This document shows, piece by piece, positions 1-12,936 of a stretch of DNA of 64,000 bases. Numbering within the stretch: the stretch's first letter is position 1; each line of letters opens with the position of its first letter. Below the pieces are notes generated by a model. It was not told where the DNA came from. It did no database searches and worked only from the letters and a program-made list of their open reading frames with translations. The translations under genes were made by a program, and so were the position numbers. Origin of the DNA: Romanomermis culicivorax (Eukaryota > Nematoda > Enoplea > Mermithida > Mermithidae); NCBI GenBank assembly GCA_963922205.1, contig CAWUHX010000028.1, positions 434,001 to 498,000 of the forward strand, read 5' to 3'.

Positions 1-7
1 TTTGAAT

Positions 8-438
8 TTATGGAAAGACACTGTAATCTACTATCATTTGCTCTATTTTCGTCTGGCTAACAGAGTTCATCAAATGTAGAGCACTTACGCACGGCTTATA
101 GCATAGGCCGGAGTCTGACGGCCGACATTTATTTTGTAACATTAAACACCCAGCTTCGATTTTTTTCCAGTCAATACTTGAGGGAGAAATTTTTTTGTGC
201 ATCTCTTCTGGGCCATCCTGTTGGGCGACCATTGTAAATTAATCGACGAAATTTTACTGATTCGACTCACATCTTTCCTTCTTATTCGTTTTATCTGAAC
301 GTTTTCAATTTTTCCTGTATCTAATCCAATTAATGGCATATTTAATGGCGTTAAACAACGTTTTTGAATCAACTTTAATAATGTGCAGACACCTACAACT
401 CCCAAAACGGTACATAAATTTGAATGAAATTTTAACAC
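8..438 (-). CDS. Possible two-exon small protein, unassigned
   Basis: Reading frame 438-271 can be joined to 217-8 through a 53-bp candidate intron (donor GTGAGT, acceptor CCCAACAG), giving about 125 residues. The first part has a hydrophobic run (CTVLGVVGVCTLLKLI) followed by basic residues (KRIRRKD), like an N-terminal membrane anchor. The second part has several cysteines (KCRPSDSGLCYKPC) and ends at a TAA. The frame at 438 does not start with ATG, so the true start or an upstream exon is not seen. I do not recognise the family. The intron has the same size as confirmed short introns nearby (58 bp in epsinR). It could be chance. Confidence 0.25.
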
Positions 439-846
439 AGTAATATGTCAGACATTAGTGGCTACAGAAATCAAGAAAAAAATTCTACGGCAACCGTGGG
501 AAGATGCCCAAAAAAGGCCCCAAAAGACTTTTTCACTCGATTTTGATTTTCGTTCTGACAAAATGGAATAAAAAGTGTAAAGTAAAGTGTTAGAAAATAT
601 TTTTTATGCCTGCATAGAGCAAAGGTCTTCTGCATGCAATGAACATTCGGCTTCAGAGTCACGTCTTTTCTGAGCTGTGATATGTCGAAACCACGTGTAG
701 AGCAAAAAATGTAAGAATTCCAAACTCTGAAGTATACCATGCGAATTTTGATTTTTATGCGAAATGAATGCTGTCACAATGCACAGCATATAAAACCACT
801 CAAAATATAACCTTTTTCAAATATTAATTTTCAACTCATCATAGGT

Positions 847-1053
847 TCATAGAGCAGAAGGTGGAATCTCTGAGAAATCGTGTCCTGCGTTTTTTGCATC
901 AAAGATGGATTTAAAGTAGATACTGTTGAGTAGTTTTTGATCGGAAATTTCGATATCTACACCGAAATTGCTCCAACACTCGGAGCGAATCACTTGCACA
1001 TGTTCTTTGGTGAAAAAATATGGATGGGCCTCGAGCACCATACGAAGGCGCAT
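847..1053 (-). CDS. Short ATG-started ORF of unknown function
   Basis: A 68-residue frame starts with ATG and ends in TGA. Its composition is more protein-like than the neighbouring frames (RLRMVLEAHPYFF, ECWSNFGVDIEISDQ). It could be a short gene or the first or last exon of a larger one. No domain is recognised and no convincing splice site flanks it. Apart from this ORF, I see nothing assignable in 439-2004. Confidence 0.22.
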   Translation of the reverse strand: MRLRMVLEAHPYFFTKEHVQVIRSECWSNFGVDIEISDQKLLNSIYFKSIFDAKNAGHDFSEIPPSAL

Positions 1054-2378
1054 ATAACTTTATTGCTTTCAAAAGTGCAGAGCTTGATAGTTTTGTACAA
1101 AAAACTGCGTAATTAGTATGGTGGTAAAAAGTTCAATCGATAAAAAAAGTTCCGCTACCGTGTGAGTTATAAACAACACATTTACAAACAAAACGTGAGC
1201 GTACGAATTTCCGTCACCTACAAACAAAGTGCAGTATCAAATACATAATATACGAACCCCACACCTTTTATTATCAACCGCACTATAGCTGGGAACGGTA
1301 CCCGGCAATAAGTGACGCATACAAAAATTTTTGCTTCAAAGTTTGCGATATGTAAACGACGAAGCTCATGAACAAGCTGGAGCAAGCATTTGCACATAAC
1401 CAAAGATTTGACTTCTAGCACTACAAAATATCAGAAAACAGCAATAGTGCACAAAACTCACAAATTTGTACTCCTGGATGCGCAGCATTTTTGAATTTGA
1501 AAATTTTAACACCTTATATATTTTGTCAACAGCAAATGTGCGCACAGCTCATCGCGATTGAAAAAATAAATACGAAACACAGCCGATAAAACATCTGAGT
1601 TGCGAGAAAGTTATAAAACTTATCGAATTACAACTTATACACTGGGGTAGTAAATATAGTAGAAAAACGTTTGGTGTAAATACTGCATAAAAGTTGATAG
1701 AATTAATAAGTTAATTTACCTGTACAACTAAAAACGCATTATGCTTACACTGTCTTTTGTAACTAACGTTGGATCGAAAACCACCGGAAAATGATGGGCA
1801 AATAATGCTAATTCGTAATCGACGTTCCGTGAAATTTCGGCAAGTGTAAACAATTTTTTTCCGTTTTTCCGTTTCAACTGAGCAAAAAGTCGATATTGTC
1901 CGGCTTAACGTTATTGGTTTGTTGATTTGTTATGGGCCTGACGCTTAAAGGCGAAGTTGGGGATAGTAGGGCGCCTAAAAGAATAGTGCACAACTTGAAA
2001 TAAAATCTAAAAAAGGGTTTTTTCAGCACGGTTCTAATGAAACTAGAGCCGTTCTAATAGACGTCAACAAGCGTGCTAACGGCTGTAAGTGAGAAACTTT
2101 TGAAAAAGATTTGAGAAGAAGGTTAAGGATATCACAAAATTGTGGTGAGAAATCAAAAATCGTATTTTTTACAAATAAAAACTTCGTTAATATCCTTATT
2201 CTTCTCGTCACTTTTTCATAGTGAGTGACTGTGCTCAAATAGGAATTTGCTTCAGCTCTAACCTCTCGGAAACTATTTAGATAATTTGAAAACAGCTGTT
2301 TTGACATATGCTGAAGTTGAGGCAAATCAGTGAATAGCAGATATAATTGCACGTTTTCTGGAAAAATCGATCGAGAAC

Positions 2379-2805
2379 CATACATGTAACGAGGCCCTGA
2401 GGTCTGGGGGGGGGGGGGGTCGGGCGACTTTTTTGGGGCCGGGGGTCACTGACTCCCAAACTTTAAGGAGGAGGGGTCTTTGGAGAAAAATATTGATTTT
2501 TTCACAAAAAAAGGCTGAAAAACGGTTCAAAAATAGCAATTTTTGTGTAAAAAACTAAAAAATATATCCATGGCGCGGAGCGCCAGAAAAACTTACATTT
2601 TTGACCATTTTTTGTTCAAAATTGACATTTTTCATAAAAAAATTGACATTTTTGAGTGTTTTTCCAACCAAAAGTATGAGGGTCCCTATGACTACCACAG
2701 GGCTAGCCTAGGGTTGGAAAATCTTGGTGGGGGGGGGGGTTGCCCAATGGCCGTCGATTTCTGGAGGGAGGGTTCCTATAGCACCTCCCTCCGATTACAT
2801 GTATG
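2379..2805. mobile_element. CATACATGTA-type MITE with G-run
   Basis: A 427-bp element with terminal repeats CATACATGTAA / TTACATGTATG and an exact 8-bp target duplication TCGAGAAC on both sides (2371-2378, 2806-2813). It holds long G runs (near 2407 and 2730) and no coding frame. Full relatives lie at 18688-19087 and 51289-51719. Confidence 0.85.
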
Positions 2806-3090
2806 TCGAGAACTATTTTTGAAGTGCGTTATACATGAAAGTATTACTATGAAAAACTACTGAATATTTACTTGTCGATTAATTGATCAAGTGCGATAAG
2901 ATGAGTCTTAGTCCTTTTAATAGTACCAATAACAAACATGTTTTCAGAATTGACAAACTCGCACATTAGTTTGATACCAACAAAGTAACATTTGTCAACA
3001 GGCCTGTATTTAGAGGAAGGGGGGTAATTCCCCCTATTTTTTTTAGCAAAAAATTTTCAGCAATATCACTGTACTTATTGAATTATTATA

Positions 3091-4760
3091 GAGGGTGAGC
3101 CAAAAAAAGGCGACCGGAACTGACTTTCATAACTCTCAAACGGGTGATGCTTTTTTAATGCGGTTTCCTGCCGTCGATAGATAAAATATCTGGCATAAAA
3201 AACTGCAAACTTTCAGCCAGATTGCTCGTATATTGACTGACGAGAATCAAAAATACTAAATGTCGGTTTTTCTGCAAATGAAAAATTGACGAAAATTTAC
3301 AAAATTAACATGTTTCACAATAGAAAAATACACTAAATCCAATCATGAGAACCATAAAACAGCTGGAAACTACAAGAGAACCGTTTTATCGGGTCCTACA
3401 TTCTTTAACACTAATAATTTCAATCGTTTTTTCGATCTGGTCAATGACAGAATTGATTTTGTTTTTTTCAAATTTCAAAACAAAAGCTCTTGATTTTGGC
3501 GAAATTTTGCCCCATATTAAAACAAGAAGTTATTGACTTTAAATTACGTGTAACTCAAGGCCGTATTTAGGGGGGGGGGGGGGGGCGGGGGGGGGCGGCC
3601 GCCACCCCCTTGGAACTTTGTCATATGTCGATTTTGTGTCTATCACCGAGAAAAATCTCAAAATTTTCCGGGGCTTCGCGCCGGTCAATCAGTATAACAG
3701 TCATTATTTTCAATCAGACATGGCCATTATCATATCTACTTCGACTTACTAGTTAAACTTCAACAGTTTCAATCAACTGGATTACCTCATCTCTTTTATT
3801 AGTTACAAGACAAAATGTTGGGCATGTTTTTCACAGAGGGAACACTTTTTTTGATTTAAAAACCGAAATGATGCATTGTGGTGAACTTCAGAAGGTCAAA
3901 CCCCCAAAATTTTCCGGCGCTTCGCGCCGGTCCTGAGTATAATAGTCATTGTTCCCTATCAAGCGCGGCCATTAACATATCTACTTCCACTTTACTAGCT
4001 TTCATCAGTTTCTATCAACTGATTCACTTCATCTCTTCTTTTATTAATTAGGAGCTAATATTTTGCCGATAATTCAGGTTTCACTTCTTAAAATTTTATT
4101 CTCTTACTTCGTTTGGAGTTTTCCAAAAATTTTGAAACATGAGCCTTCGCAATCCGCATTGAAAACTGATAAAAGTCATTTTAAGACTGTAAATTTAGAG
4201 CTCCTATCTAGTAAATTGCTGTGTACATTCATTTTCCAGCATCTTGGAACACAAAAATCCGAAAATTTTTTCGGCGCTGCGCGCCGAAATAAGAAAGCTA
4301 TTACAATATATTAGTTTAATTCCAATTTATTATCACTGTCATGAAAAGATTAATTTTCCACCTTTTAGAGAGTAAAACCTAAAAATTTTCCCGGCGCTGC
4401 GCGCCAGAAAATTTTTTTTGCACTGTCCGCCTCCCCCTAAAAAAATTCCTGGCTACGGCCCTGGTGTAACTTATAAATCTGGGTGACTTTTGAAGTATTT
4501 TTGTGCGTAAAAAAATTCACATACCTTTTTTCACAATAGGAAAACTTTTACTTTGATTTCACAATTTTCACTTTTTGAAACATGACCACTTTTACTAAAT
4601 TTCTGTTTGTACAGTAACCATAAATGCTAGGAGCATAAAATTTTGCCTTCATAGCAAAGATAAACAGGGCATTCTAATGCAGAAATCCGCATTGAAAAAG
4701 CTTTATTCATTCAAAAGTTATGGAAGTCAGCACCGGTCGTCTTTTTTTTGGTTCACCCTG
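3091..4760. mobile_element. Tc1/mariner-type element, degenerate ~45-bp TIRs
   Basis: The left end starts GAGGGTGAGCCAAAAAAAGG. The right end, read inverted, starts CAGGGTGAACCAAAAAAAAG. Similarity runs about 45 bp inward (CGACCGG, TGACTT, CATAAC). It is flanked by TA on both sides (3089-3090, 4761-4762), the Tc1/mariner signature. No transposase frame survives. It carries the element at 3556-4463 inside it. Confidence 0.75.
3556..4463. mobile_element. hAT-like MITE with core A, CAAGGCCGTA end
   Basis: Ends CAAGGCCGTATTTAGGGG and CTACGGCCCTG, with exact 8-bp duplications GTGTAACT at 3548-3555 and 4464-4471. The interior is 'core A': a palindrome-centred block (near 3668, repeated near 3912), then a stretch with ATATCTACTT, then two more palindromes near 4274 and 4391. 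Core A also occurs in 13290-13887 and, with different ends, in 23496-24463. Confidence 0.85.
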
Positions 4761-5449
4761 TATTTCCATACTTCTCGTCAAAGATAGAATTTAGCCACTA
4801 ATCCAGGCACATATAAACTAACTGAAAATAAGTTGTCTTTAAAATGATTTTGATTTTCTTTTTATTTAGTAAATTCTGAAATTTTTTTTTGTAAAATTCC
4901 CCCCCCCCTTTTTTGAAAATCCTGGAAACGAGTATGTTTGTCGACCGTGCTAAATGTGCTAATGAAATATTTTTTCATTAGCACGAATGCTAATGGGAGC
5001 CGAGCTAAAAAACCCTGATCTGAAATTAACAGATTAATAATATGTACATTAAATGCAGAATGCAGAGTATAGAACCAAAATTTTTACTACAGGTACTTTG
5101 TTTATTCTCAAATGAGTCACGAAATGCAAAAAAATCAAAAGAAATCAGTAGGCAGGTGATGACTGTGCTCCGTATGCCATTCCCGTTTTTTAAAGTTGTA
5201 GTCCTAGCTGCCACATAAGTCAATGGGAGAAACAAGTAGGCGGCGCACGCAGCTTGCTTATTACTTGCACTAATTACTTATTTTTTTTCTTCCCGAGGCT
5301 TATTCGTAAAAAATTGACTATACAATAAATTTGTCGATAATTTACAAAATGAGATCCTCAGAACAATCTTGAAAAGGTTTTTAACCAATTTTAAAATGTT
5401 TCTGATAGAGTACGGTGCATAAAAAATTAACACAAAGCTCATGACTCAC

Positions 5450-8400
5450 CCGACGAAAACGTCGAAATATTTATTTGTTTTTCTTGAATTTGTTTCAACG
5501 TAAGACCACCGCCGACTTTTTTATTTTTCACTGGAGAATTTTTATTTAAACATAAATTGTCAAGATCGATATTGACCTTTGATAAATCGCTGGCCCACGT
5601 TGTATTTTTTACCTAAAGAAAGGATAAACTTACATCAAGTAAAAATAGTATCCGGAGACTCCGAAATCATTTGATGGTTAAATATCAAGAAGGGTAGTTA
5701 AAAATAGAAAAGTAAAAAAGAACCTATCAACGGTACTAAAGTCCATTTTTTCCAAATGAGACTTGAACGAAAAAATGCTCAAACAGAGTAAAACAATCTG
5801 CACACACTTTTCCCGTAAATTACTTAAAAAAAAGTTTTCCACGTGAATTCCAAGTTTTTCATATGCAAAATTTCACTATGTCAAGAGTCTCATTTTAAAA
5901 TAAATGGACTATGATTTTTCGCCTCATTCTGGAAAATTATAGATTCGTTTTGAAATTTATTTTGCTCGACTAATAGTCTTGTTGCGTATCATGAAAAATT
6001 TTAGGGGCGAATTTCATAACAACCTTCGAAAAGGAATGAAAAAAAATTTATCCCAAAATGAGGGGATCATAGTGTGCATTCAGAAGCTACATTACTTTTT
6101 ATATCAAAATTCTTGCGATGCTAAAAGTGTTCTAAACAGCGCTTTAAATCTCCAGAATTTCTACCTCCAAAATACCAGACAAATACCTCGAACTGCTTCA
6201 GATTATTTGCCGTTTGTGTAATATTGGGTTTTATTGTCGAATTGACCGGCTAAAAGGAAATAGCTGATGAGTGGAAGTAACTGCAGGAAAATTGTGTAAG
6301 AATATAAAACAACCTGCTGAGCGATACTACTTGACGTTGAGTTAAAATTAGTCGATGTCATAGGAGATATGTCCGATACAGGCATCACGATTGGAATACA
6401 GGCACTATTTTGTGGGTGCGTGCGGCCAATCAAATTTGTTGTTGATTGATCAATACTAGGAGAAGTAAATGCGGTAAAATGCGGGATTTCAGCCTGTAAA
6501 AACGGTAACTTAAGTTCGGAACTATATGGGCAAAAAGGAGTATAATAATTCATTTTCATGCATTTATTGAGTATTTGTAAGAAGCCAGTGTAAGTAAAAC
6601 AATTTGTCAAAAACGAACCTAATGTTTACCTTATTTGACGCAAAGCTTGAAAAATCGGCAAAATCATCTTGCGATTGAACAACCATACTTCTGAAAAAAT
6701 ATAACATTCCACGCAACGAGTGAAAAATGAGGCACTGGAAACAATAAAATAAAAAAAAGTGATCATCAGGTAGACAAGACAATTAAATAGGAATTCGGGT
6801 CCTGAATGTAATGATGATTACTTCCAGCTACTAGACCACATTCAAAAATTTTAATTCAACTTTGACAGCTTTTTAAAAATTCATGCATACTTTGAAGCCA
6901 CAACGCTTTTATTCGGACCATCGGCAAATGAGGCAAAAGTTCCAAAATCGGACGGTTCTGGTGTCGTCACTTCGAACGGATCTTGTGGGACAGTCACTTT
7001 CTTGGGTCCGTCGTCGAAAACGTCAAAGAGTAAATTTCCTTTATCATTACTATTATTATTAAAAGTGCCCTGAGGCGACGGAGGTGCAGGTAGTTTGACA
7101 CTGATAGCGCCACCGGTCGGGGCTACATTAATCGAAAGCTTTGGTCCTGCTGAGGATGGGACGTAACTGCGGGCGATTTTGCTCGCAGGACTCGCCGAAT
7201 TCATTTCGTACGAAGAAGATGACTTGGGCACATTGGGGACAGGCGATTGGGTAGTCTTTGAATCATCGTAGTCTTTATAATCGTTGGGTTCGTCGTCAAA
7301 ATCCCTGAGATTGCAAAATTATGAACACACATTAAAAAATAAGATTACAGACAGAAACTGTTGAAAATTTCGAAAAGGGAACATGAAGCATGTCATAACG
7401 AGATGACAAATAACATGCTGATTTTAAGATTTTTAACCTAAAATATCAGTTTTATTGGTTAGAGATGTTAATTTCTCAGTTTTCGAAATCTAATAGACAT
7501 TAAAAAACGCTCATTTCGATTTTTTAAACGGGTTCACATGCATGCAAAATAAGCATCAAATGGCTTAGACTCGGTACCAGATAATCTCGTGTCCATCATA
7601 CCAACGATCTGGAGAGCAAAGCAGACAACGGAGCAGTGAACGAATGAATGAAAGCAAGTAAAGCGGGTTAAAGAACTTTCTAAGGGTCAAAAAATCAATT
7701 AACTAATGAGAAACCAACGAATCAACCAACTAAAGGCAGAATCACTCAAGGAATAACGCTGAACCAACTATGGCATCGAAATACGAGCGAGAAACAACCG
7801 ATCATCTCAGTACATTCCAGAGAACCAAACAACCACAAAACCAAGTACTAAAAACTAAACTTTTTGGCTATCTAGTAATTAGTCTAGCTATTTTCACACA
7901 TGTGAAATCACTAAAGAATATTAATCGTTGATATTACTAACTTAACTTTTCCATAAAACTGCTCAATATATTAAATTGGAATTTGAAGATTATTGGCATA
8001 TGGCAGGCGATCGAAAAATTCAACTCTTTTCAATAACGCCATTATATATTTCCTTAACTCGATAATAAAAAAAAAGCATTTGTGTGTTTTTCACGAGGAA
8101 AATATTGCCTCATGAGAAAATTTTCCCTAAAAATTCTGGCGAAAATCGAGCACGCATCAAAGCAATTAACGTTATAAAAATTTGACGTCTTACTTATAAG
8201 ACTCTTCGAGACTATTCCGTCTACGCGAAAAGGAGGGTTCGCCGTTACTACCGAAACTTCTTGAGTCAGCTAGGAATAAAGCATAAAATTTTAATGACGA
8301 GCGATAAAAACTCGTCCAAGAACAAACTTGAATAAAAACTCCTCGACCCGAAATCATTGCTCGATATTCCGCCATATTTATTTTTCACTTGCTTAGCCTG

Positions 8401-11400
8401 TTTACGCTCTTTGCGTATTCTATCGTCGTCCTGCAATAACTCTATAATTTCTTTCACCCTATGCCTGACTAAAAATATTATCGATATGCATAAAAAGTGA
8501 AATATGAAAAGAAACAACGCAATTTACTGTTAATGCCTTGGTCTTTACCATTTTCGTCGACGAATTGGTAGTTTTCTAACATTCTCAAGTCGAACAGATG
8601 CTCGCGAGCATTACTCGTTACTTTTTCAGCGCCGTTTTTGATTAAGTAGTTTAGTAAGATCAACGACTAAAATAAAAAAATCAAAATATGTAGAGCTGGT
8701 TTGTTCAGATTCAAAAACACCGCTGAAAAAATAAAACAAATTTTTTGAATACAAACAGAATAATAGTGAGACATTTATTGTATATTTTCAACACATGACA
8801 GAGCGACCGAGACACATATACGTCTAATTGGGGTGCGAAGTCTATGGGAGCGCCATCCATAGCGAAGGTTCATCATCCGTTTAATGTACCTATTGAGACC
8901 TTTGACTATTTCTGATTCTTTTTCTCAAAATACGGCCGCTTTTCCTAGTTTCAGGGGGATGTTACCATACGTGCACAGCATGGAAATTGTGCTGGGGGTC
9001 AGCCAAGACAGCGGGTAGGAAAGAAGTTTTTTCTTTCTTGATTTTTAAAGAAAGGTTTTTTAACATCCAACAAGCAAATTCTTACATCTAAATTAGTAAA
9101 ATACGTGTAAATATTCGCTTGGCCTGCTTTTTTAAAGGTTTTAATGTTACTCATTTGGAATATGTATGCTTTGTTCGTAGAAACTGTTAAAAAACAGCAT
9201 AATTTTCGTTCTCATGACGTATTTCTCTTCTTTTCTCTCTCATTTTCTATCATCATCTTCGTCATCAATGCTGGGAAGTAGAATCTGCTGAGGGTCAACC
9301 AAAACCATCCCCAAACGCCCCCCCCCCAAGTGCATCTATAGCTGTTACAAGTATACCGAGACACTATTTTTGATACTCTTATAAGAGAATGAAACTACAT
9401 CTAATTGCATGCTGATAAGATTATACTGATCTTAGTACGATTGCCGAAGTTTGCATTTTCGATGACAATATTTTCATGAAATTAAAGTACACATGCGATC
9501 ATAAGTATTCTATTCTGGCTTACTCAATATTAATTCCCGCTTTTGAGAATGATTTCCTGCTGAAAGGAAATAAACATCGATAGATTTACCACAATTTAAT
9601 ATCTTACTTTGTATACTCTTCTCCAGCTCCGTTTATTTTCGTGTAGCATTCTTTTCCACAAGGAACCCATAACTTCAGGGAAACTTTCGTATTGATATGT
9701 AAATTGAGCTACTTCGGCCATTAACGGTCCAGTTGGTCCCCAAGGATCTTCGTTCGTCGCTTCCCGAACTTTACTCTCCGTTTCGGTATAATTCATGACG
9801 ACATTTTGCCTGTAGAAAAAGTGCGCAAAATATTATCTGGTAAGAAACTTGAAAGCTTAGGCGATGTTTTTCAAAGTTTCAAAGTTCTTAAAAGTTTTGT
9901 TTCTACCCTTTCTCGATATTAGGAGACTTTCAAAAACCAGGATAAAAATATTACTCGTAGGCTGGACGGATAGTCAGTAAACATAAAGTCAAAAATATTC
10001 TGAACTATGAAGTGGTATAAAATGCTTCCGAATTCTGACATAGATGACAACGAAATTTTTGATAGCGAAGGTTGGATTATTTACGTAGCGACTTACAATT
10101 TGGAATCTTATTTTTTCTAGTCATTTTCTATTCTTTCCGAAAAATGCGGCTAAGATTCTTTTTATGCAATTAATATAATTAATTCAATGGAAATGAGGAT
10201 TAGAATGATCGACACTGTTTTTTCCACATTTGCATTATAATGTGGAAAAAAATTTGGGGTTTTGATATAGAAAAGATGCATTTTAGAAGGTCCAAATCTC
10301 AAAATTTTCCGTCGCTTCGCGCCACTTATAACTTAAATAATCATTATTTATTATCAAGCTCACGTACGACTTTTAGCATGTCTACCTTCATTTACCATTT
10401 AACGTTAATAGTTTTCATCATTTTGAACGTATTGTCTCATGTTTTAATTGGTAATCTTCAATACTTTATCTTGATATTTAATGAAGATCCCTCGAAACAT
10501 TTTTTGAGAAAGACCAACACGTCAACTTTCTAGACTTTTTTAAGCGATTGTTTCTTTCTTAACGTAGAATGAATTCTCAAAGACTTCATGAAAGTAGTTT
10601 TCGAAAATTTCTACTCTTCTTATTCACATCTTTTCGGTCTAATTCACGAATGTTCATGAATAATTACTGGTATTAAAATTTTTTTAAATGATGAAATCCT
10701 AGAACGTTATACGATTTTTGAACACAAAATTCAAATCTAATTTTTGAAACATATATTCGAAAAATTGATTATCAGAATGTTTTAAAAAGCCCAACAACAC
10801 TTAAATAAAGCGTCTCTGAGGATTTTTAAGCGAAAAAACGAGTTGGGAAACAAACAGAAAAGACTCCGTTTCATAAGTTCAGTCTAAAAATTCATAACCA
10901 CTTGGTACATAGGTACCTAATTTAAACACGAAAGCATGCAAAAATTTTCCACGATGTGGAAATTTTTTTTAGGGTCTTTCCACAAATGTGGGAAGATAGT
11001 TGGGGAAAAACAACGGTGATCGATGCGCGATATAAGTAAACTGCTTTTCCTTACTAGTTAGCGAACGATTGACTATTTCCATAGAAACGTAGCAAAAAAG
11101 AACGCGAAAATTAGCAGACATTTGATAATGCAAAAAGGAATTTCTCATACATTCAAAAATATCAACAGAAATTTCACTAATGCCGAGATTTCTGGTGCCT
11201 TAATTGAAGATGTACTATAGTGAAAGTCAATTTCAAATGAGTAAGCACAAAAGCTGATTTAATAATTTCATGTTGCTTGACACCATTAACCGAGCAAGTT
11301 TTTGCAATATGTAAATTTAAAATGCACTGAACTAATTGATTCAATATTTTGTGGGCAAGAAATCAATTTTTTAATGGCCAAAAATACACGAATTTATTAA

Positions 11401-11996
11401 TCGGGCTTTAGTTTCATACTACGATAATCTACTTTTTTAGAGACTAGCTCTCATTTCACACATTAGAAAATTCATATTAATGACGAATGTTTCAGAAAAT
11501 ATGCAAGAATTTTTTCTACGTGCGATCAGTAAACAGTGCGCGCGTTTCGATGCCTAGGCGTGACGTGCTAATGTCAATTTAAAATTAAATTGGAAAACTA
11601 TCAGCCAAAGCATGGATTGTCTTTTAATATACTATCTTACTACTACATTATACAAAATGATTGATTTTGAACGTACGGTAACTAGCCTATTCTTCCCAAG
11701 CATAACTGATTAGTTACATATCCACTGCAACAGTCCATCTATAAAACAAGTTTATACATTTAAACAAATCAAGAGTGTAACGATGCATGTCTGCTGATCA
11801 ATCGTCATGCATGAATTTATTGTAAATTAGTGATACAAACAGATATTGGGCAGACGTTAAATTTATCGTGCAACTCATACTATAATAATTAAAATAACGC
11901 TTACACTTTGTCGGCGACTCTTCGAATTTCGTACGTGCTGATTCCCGAAGCCAGATTATTGGCCATATTCTGAAGACCTGTGAGGAAGTTAGCCAT
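5450..11996 (-). CDS. CLINT1: epsinR / clathrin interactor 1 (ENTH domain), 3' end missing
   Basis: Adaptor that bends phosphoinositide-rich TGN and endosome membranes and recruits clathrin and AP-1. Exons (minus): 11996-11905, 9809-9608, 8666-8528, 8468-8328, 8269-8194, 7304-6891, 6690-6630, 6493-6314, 5612-5450. All phases agree and give about 489 residues. ATG is at 11996. The ENTH domain spans roughly residues 25-165: VVMNYTETESKVREATN, DDPWGP-like NEDPWGPTGPLM, LLNYLIKNGAEKV, ENYQFVDENGKDQGIN, VKEIIELLQDDDR. This matches epsinR/Drosophila lqfR better than classical epsin. The tail has a clathrin-box-like LLFDVFDD and acidic-Phe motifs for the AP-1 gamma ear (SDFGTFASF, DDFADFSSF). The conserved late motif WASDLSKVNIDLDNL is in exon 9. 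Exon 9 ends at a good donor (GTGAGT), so at least one more exon should follow; I could not find it. The exon 4 donor (GTTTGT) is weak and could be 12 bp upstream. Confidence 0.93.
7305..8193. other. epsinR intron without recognisable features
   Basis: Intron between exons 5 and 6. No TIR, coding frame or RNA motif stands out. A stretch around 7600-7860 is rich in A and C (many CAAC/AACCAA words). Confidence 0.5.
8667..9607. other. epsinR intron 2, nothing assignable
   Basis: About 0.94 kb between exons 2 and 3. It holds a C run near 9320 and no coding or transposon signature I can delimit. Confidence 0.45.
10213..11018. mobile_element. hAT-like element, CACTG-T-run / GTGGAAA ends, core B
   Basis: Starts CACTGTTTTTTCCACATTTG. 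The inverted right end carries the same fence-like words (GTGG..AAA) and closes with AAAAACAACGGTG. A TGATCGA word lies at both borders and overlaps the terminus, consistent with a short target duplication. The interior is 'core B' (near 10310 a degenerate palindrome, then TCTACCTTCATTTACC and TTTAATGAAGATC). It sits in epsinR intron 1. Confidence 0.65.
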
Positions 11997-12936
11997 TTTG
12001 ATTGAATAGAAATCTAAACAATAGTTGAAAAATGGAATAAGAAAACGTGACGGACTAATAAAACTTTTTCCAAATCCCCTCAGGTACATACTTGCTGTAC
12101 ACCGAATAAAACTGAGAAGCAAGGACTATTTCACATTTGTCTGTTTTCTGCTACCACAAAAATGTAACATCATGACACTGGAAATTTACTCTGTTTATTT
12201 TCCCGAATGGGAAATTTCACACTGAAAGGCTCGTGTAAGCAATACTGAAGACGTACGTGACCACTCATTTCAATCATTTTAATTCGACAAGCGCATACAA
12301 TGATCAGAGTATAAATCACTGACAGTGAGTTAAAAACACAACAAGTAAAATGCATAACTTGATAATTTGAAGCAGATTTTTTAGGAGTTCAAAGTGTAAA
12401 TGCTGAGATGAGAAAATCTACTCTTATAGTATCTTGTCTTTTTCCGACGAGACAGATTGTGATATTTCGTTTTCTGCCCCTATTAGGCTTGACGAGTACG
12501 AAAATCGGTTAACCGAAACCATGGAAACAAACACTTTTTCCACAACCGGAACCGTGGCAGTGAAAATTGTTAAGAAACCGAGATTGTGATACGGTAGTAT
12601 TTTTCGGTCCTGTCTCTGTTTTGGTCCTTTCATTAAAAACTACATAAATCTAATACTTCTGCACTGTCTATACCCAAACCTGTCAGTTCTTGATATCTCA
12701 GCTGAAATTCGAAATTTCCTATCCGTAATTTAAATCAAAAATTCTCAAAATTAATAACTTAACGAAGGATTTGTTTGACTGATAAGCCTGTTGTTATATT
12801 CACAATGATGACCGGGCGAAAAATTCGTCCAAACTAGAACAGTGTAAACTCCGTCGGCATATTTTGAAATATGATTTCTGCATTCATGTCATAAAAGTGT
12901 AGAATTCTTCAGATAAACAAATTGTGTCTACAACGC
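11997..12936. other. Upstream of epsinR; no gene seen
   Basis: Expected to hold the 5' leader and promoter of epsinR (minus strand). I see no TATA box or initiator I would defend and no transposon termini. Confidence 0.35.

Larger units (their letters stand above)
2999..4936. mobile_element. hAT-like element, CAGGCCTGTA end
   Basis: Left end CAGGCCTGTATTTAGAGG followed by a G run. Right end C-run then CCTGGAAACGAGTATG. Flanks TTTGTCAA (2991-2998) and TTTGTCGA (4937-4944), 7/8 identical. The same family occurs inverted at 25609-26920 (ends CATACCCGTATCC and TACGGGCCTG). The original interior is interrupted by the mariner-type element at 3091-4760. Confidence 0.75.
2013..5017. mobile_element. 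hAT-like element, outer shell of a four-level nest
   Basis: The left end AAGGGTTTTTTCAGC and right end GCTAAAAAACCCTG form imperfect terminal inverted repeats (TIRs). Flanks are 8-bp near-duplicates, ATCTAAAA (2005-2012) and ATCTGAAA (5018-5025), 7/8 identical. Near both ends the word GCTAATG/TTCTAATG is repeated. There is no transposase frame, so it is non-autonomous. It contains the elements at 2379-2805, 2999-4936, 3091-4760 and 3556-4463. It probably lies in the intron after the last recognised epsinR exon. Confidence 0.7.

Noticed and set aside
6564..6782. 72-residue minus-strand ORF as a separate gene
   Set aside because: Only 6690-6630 is coding, as epsinR exon 7; the remainder is intron.
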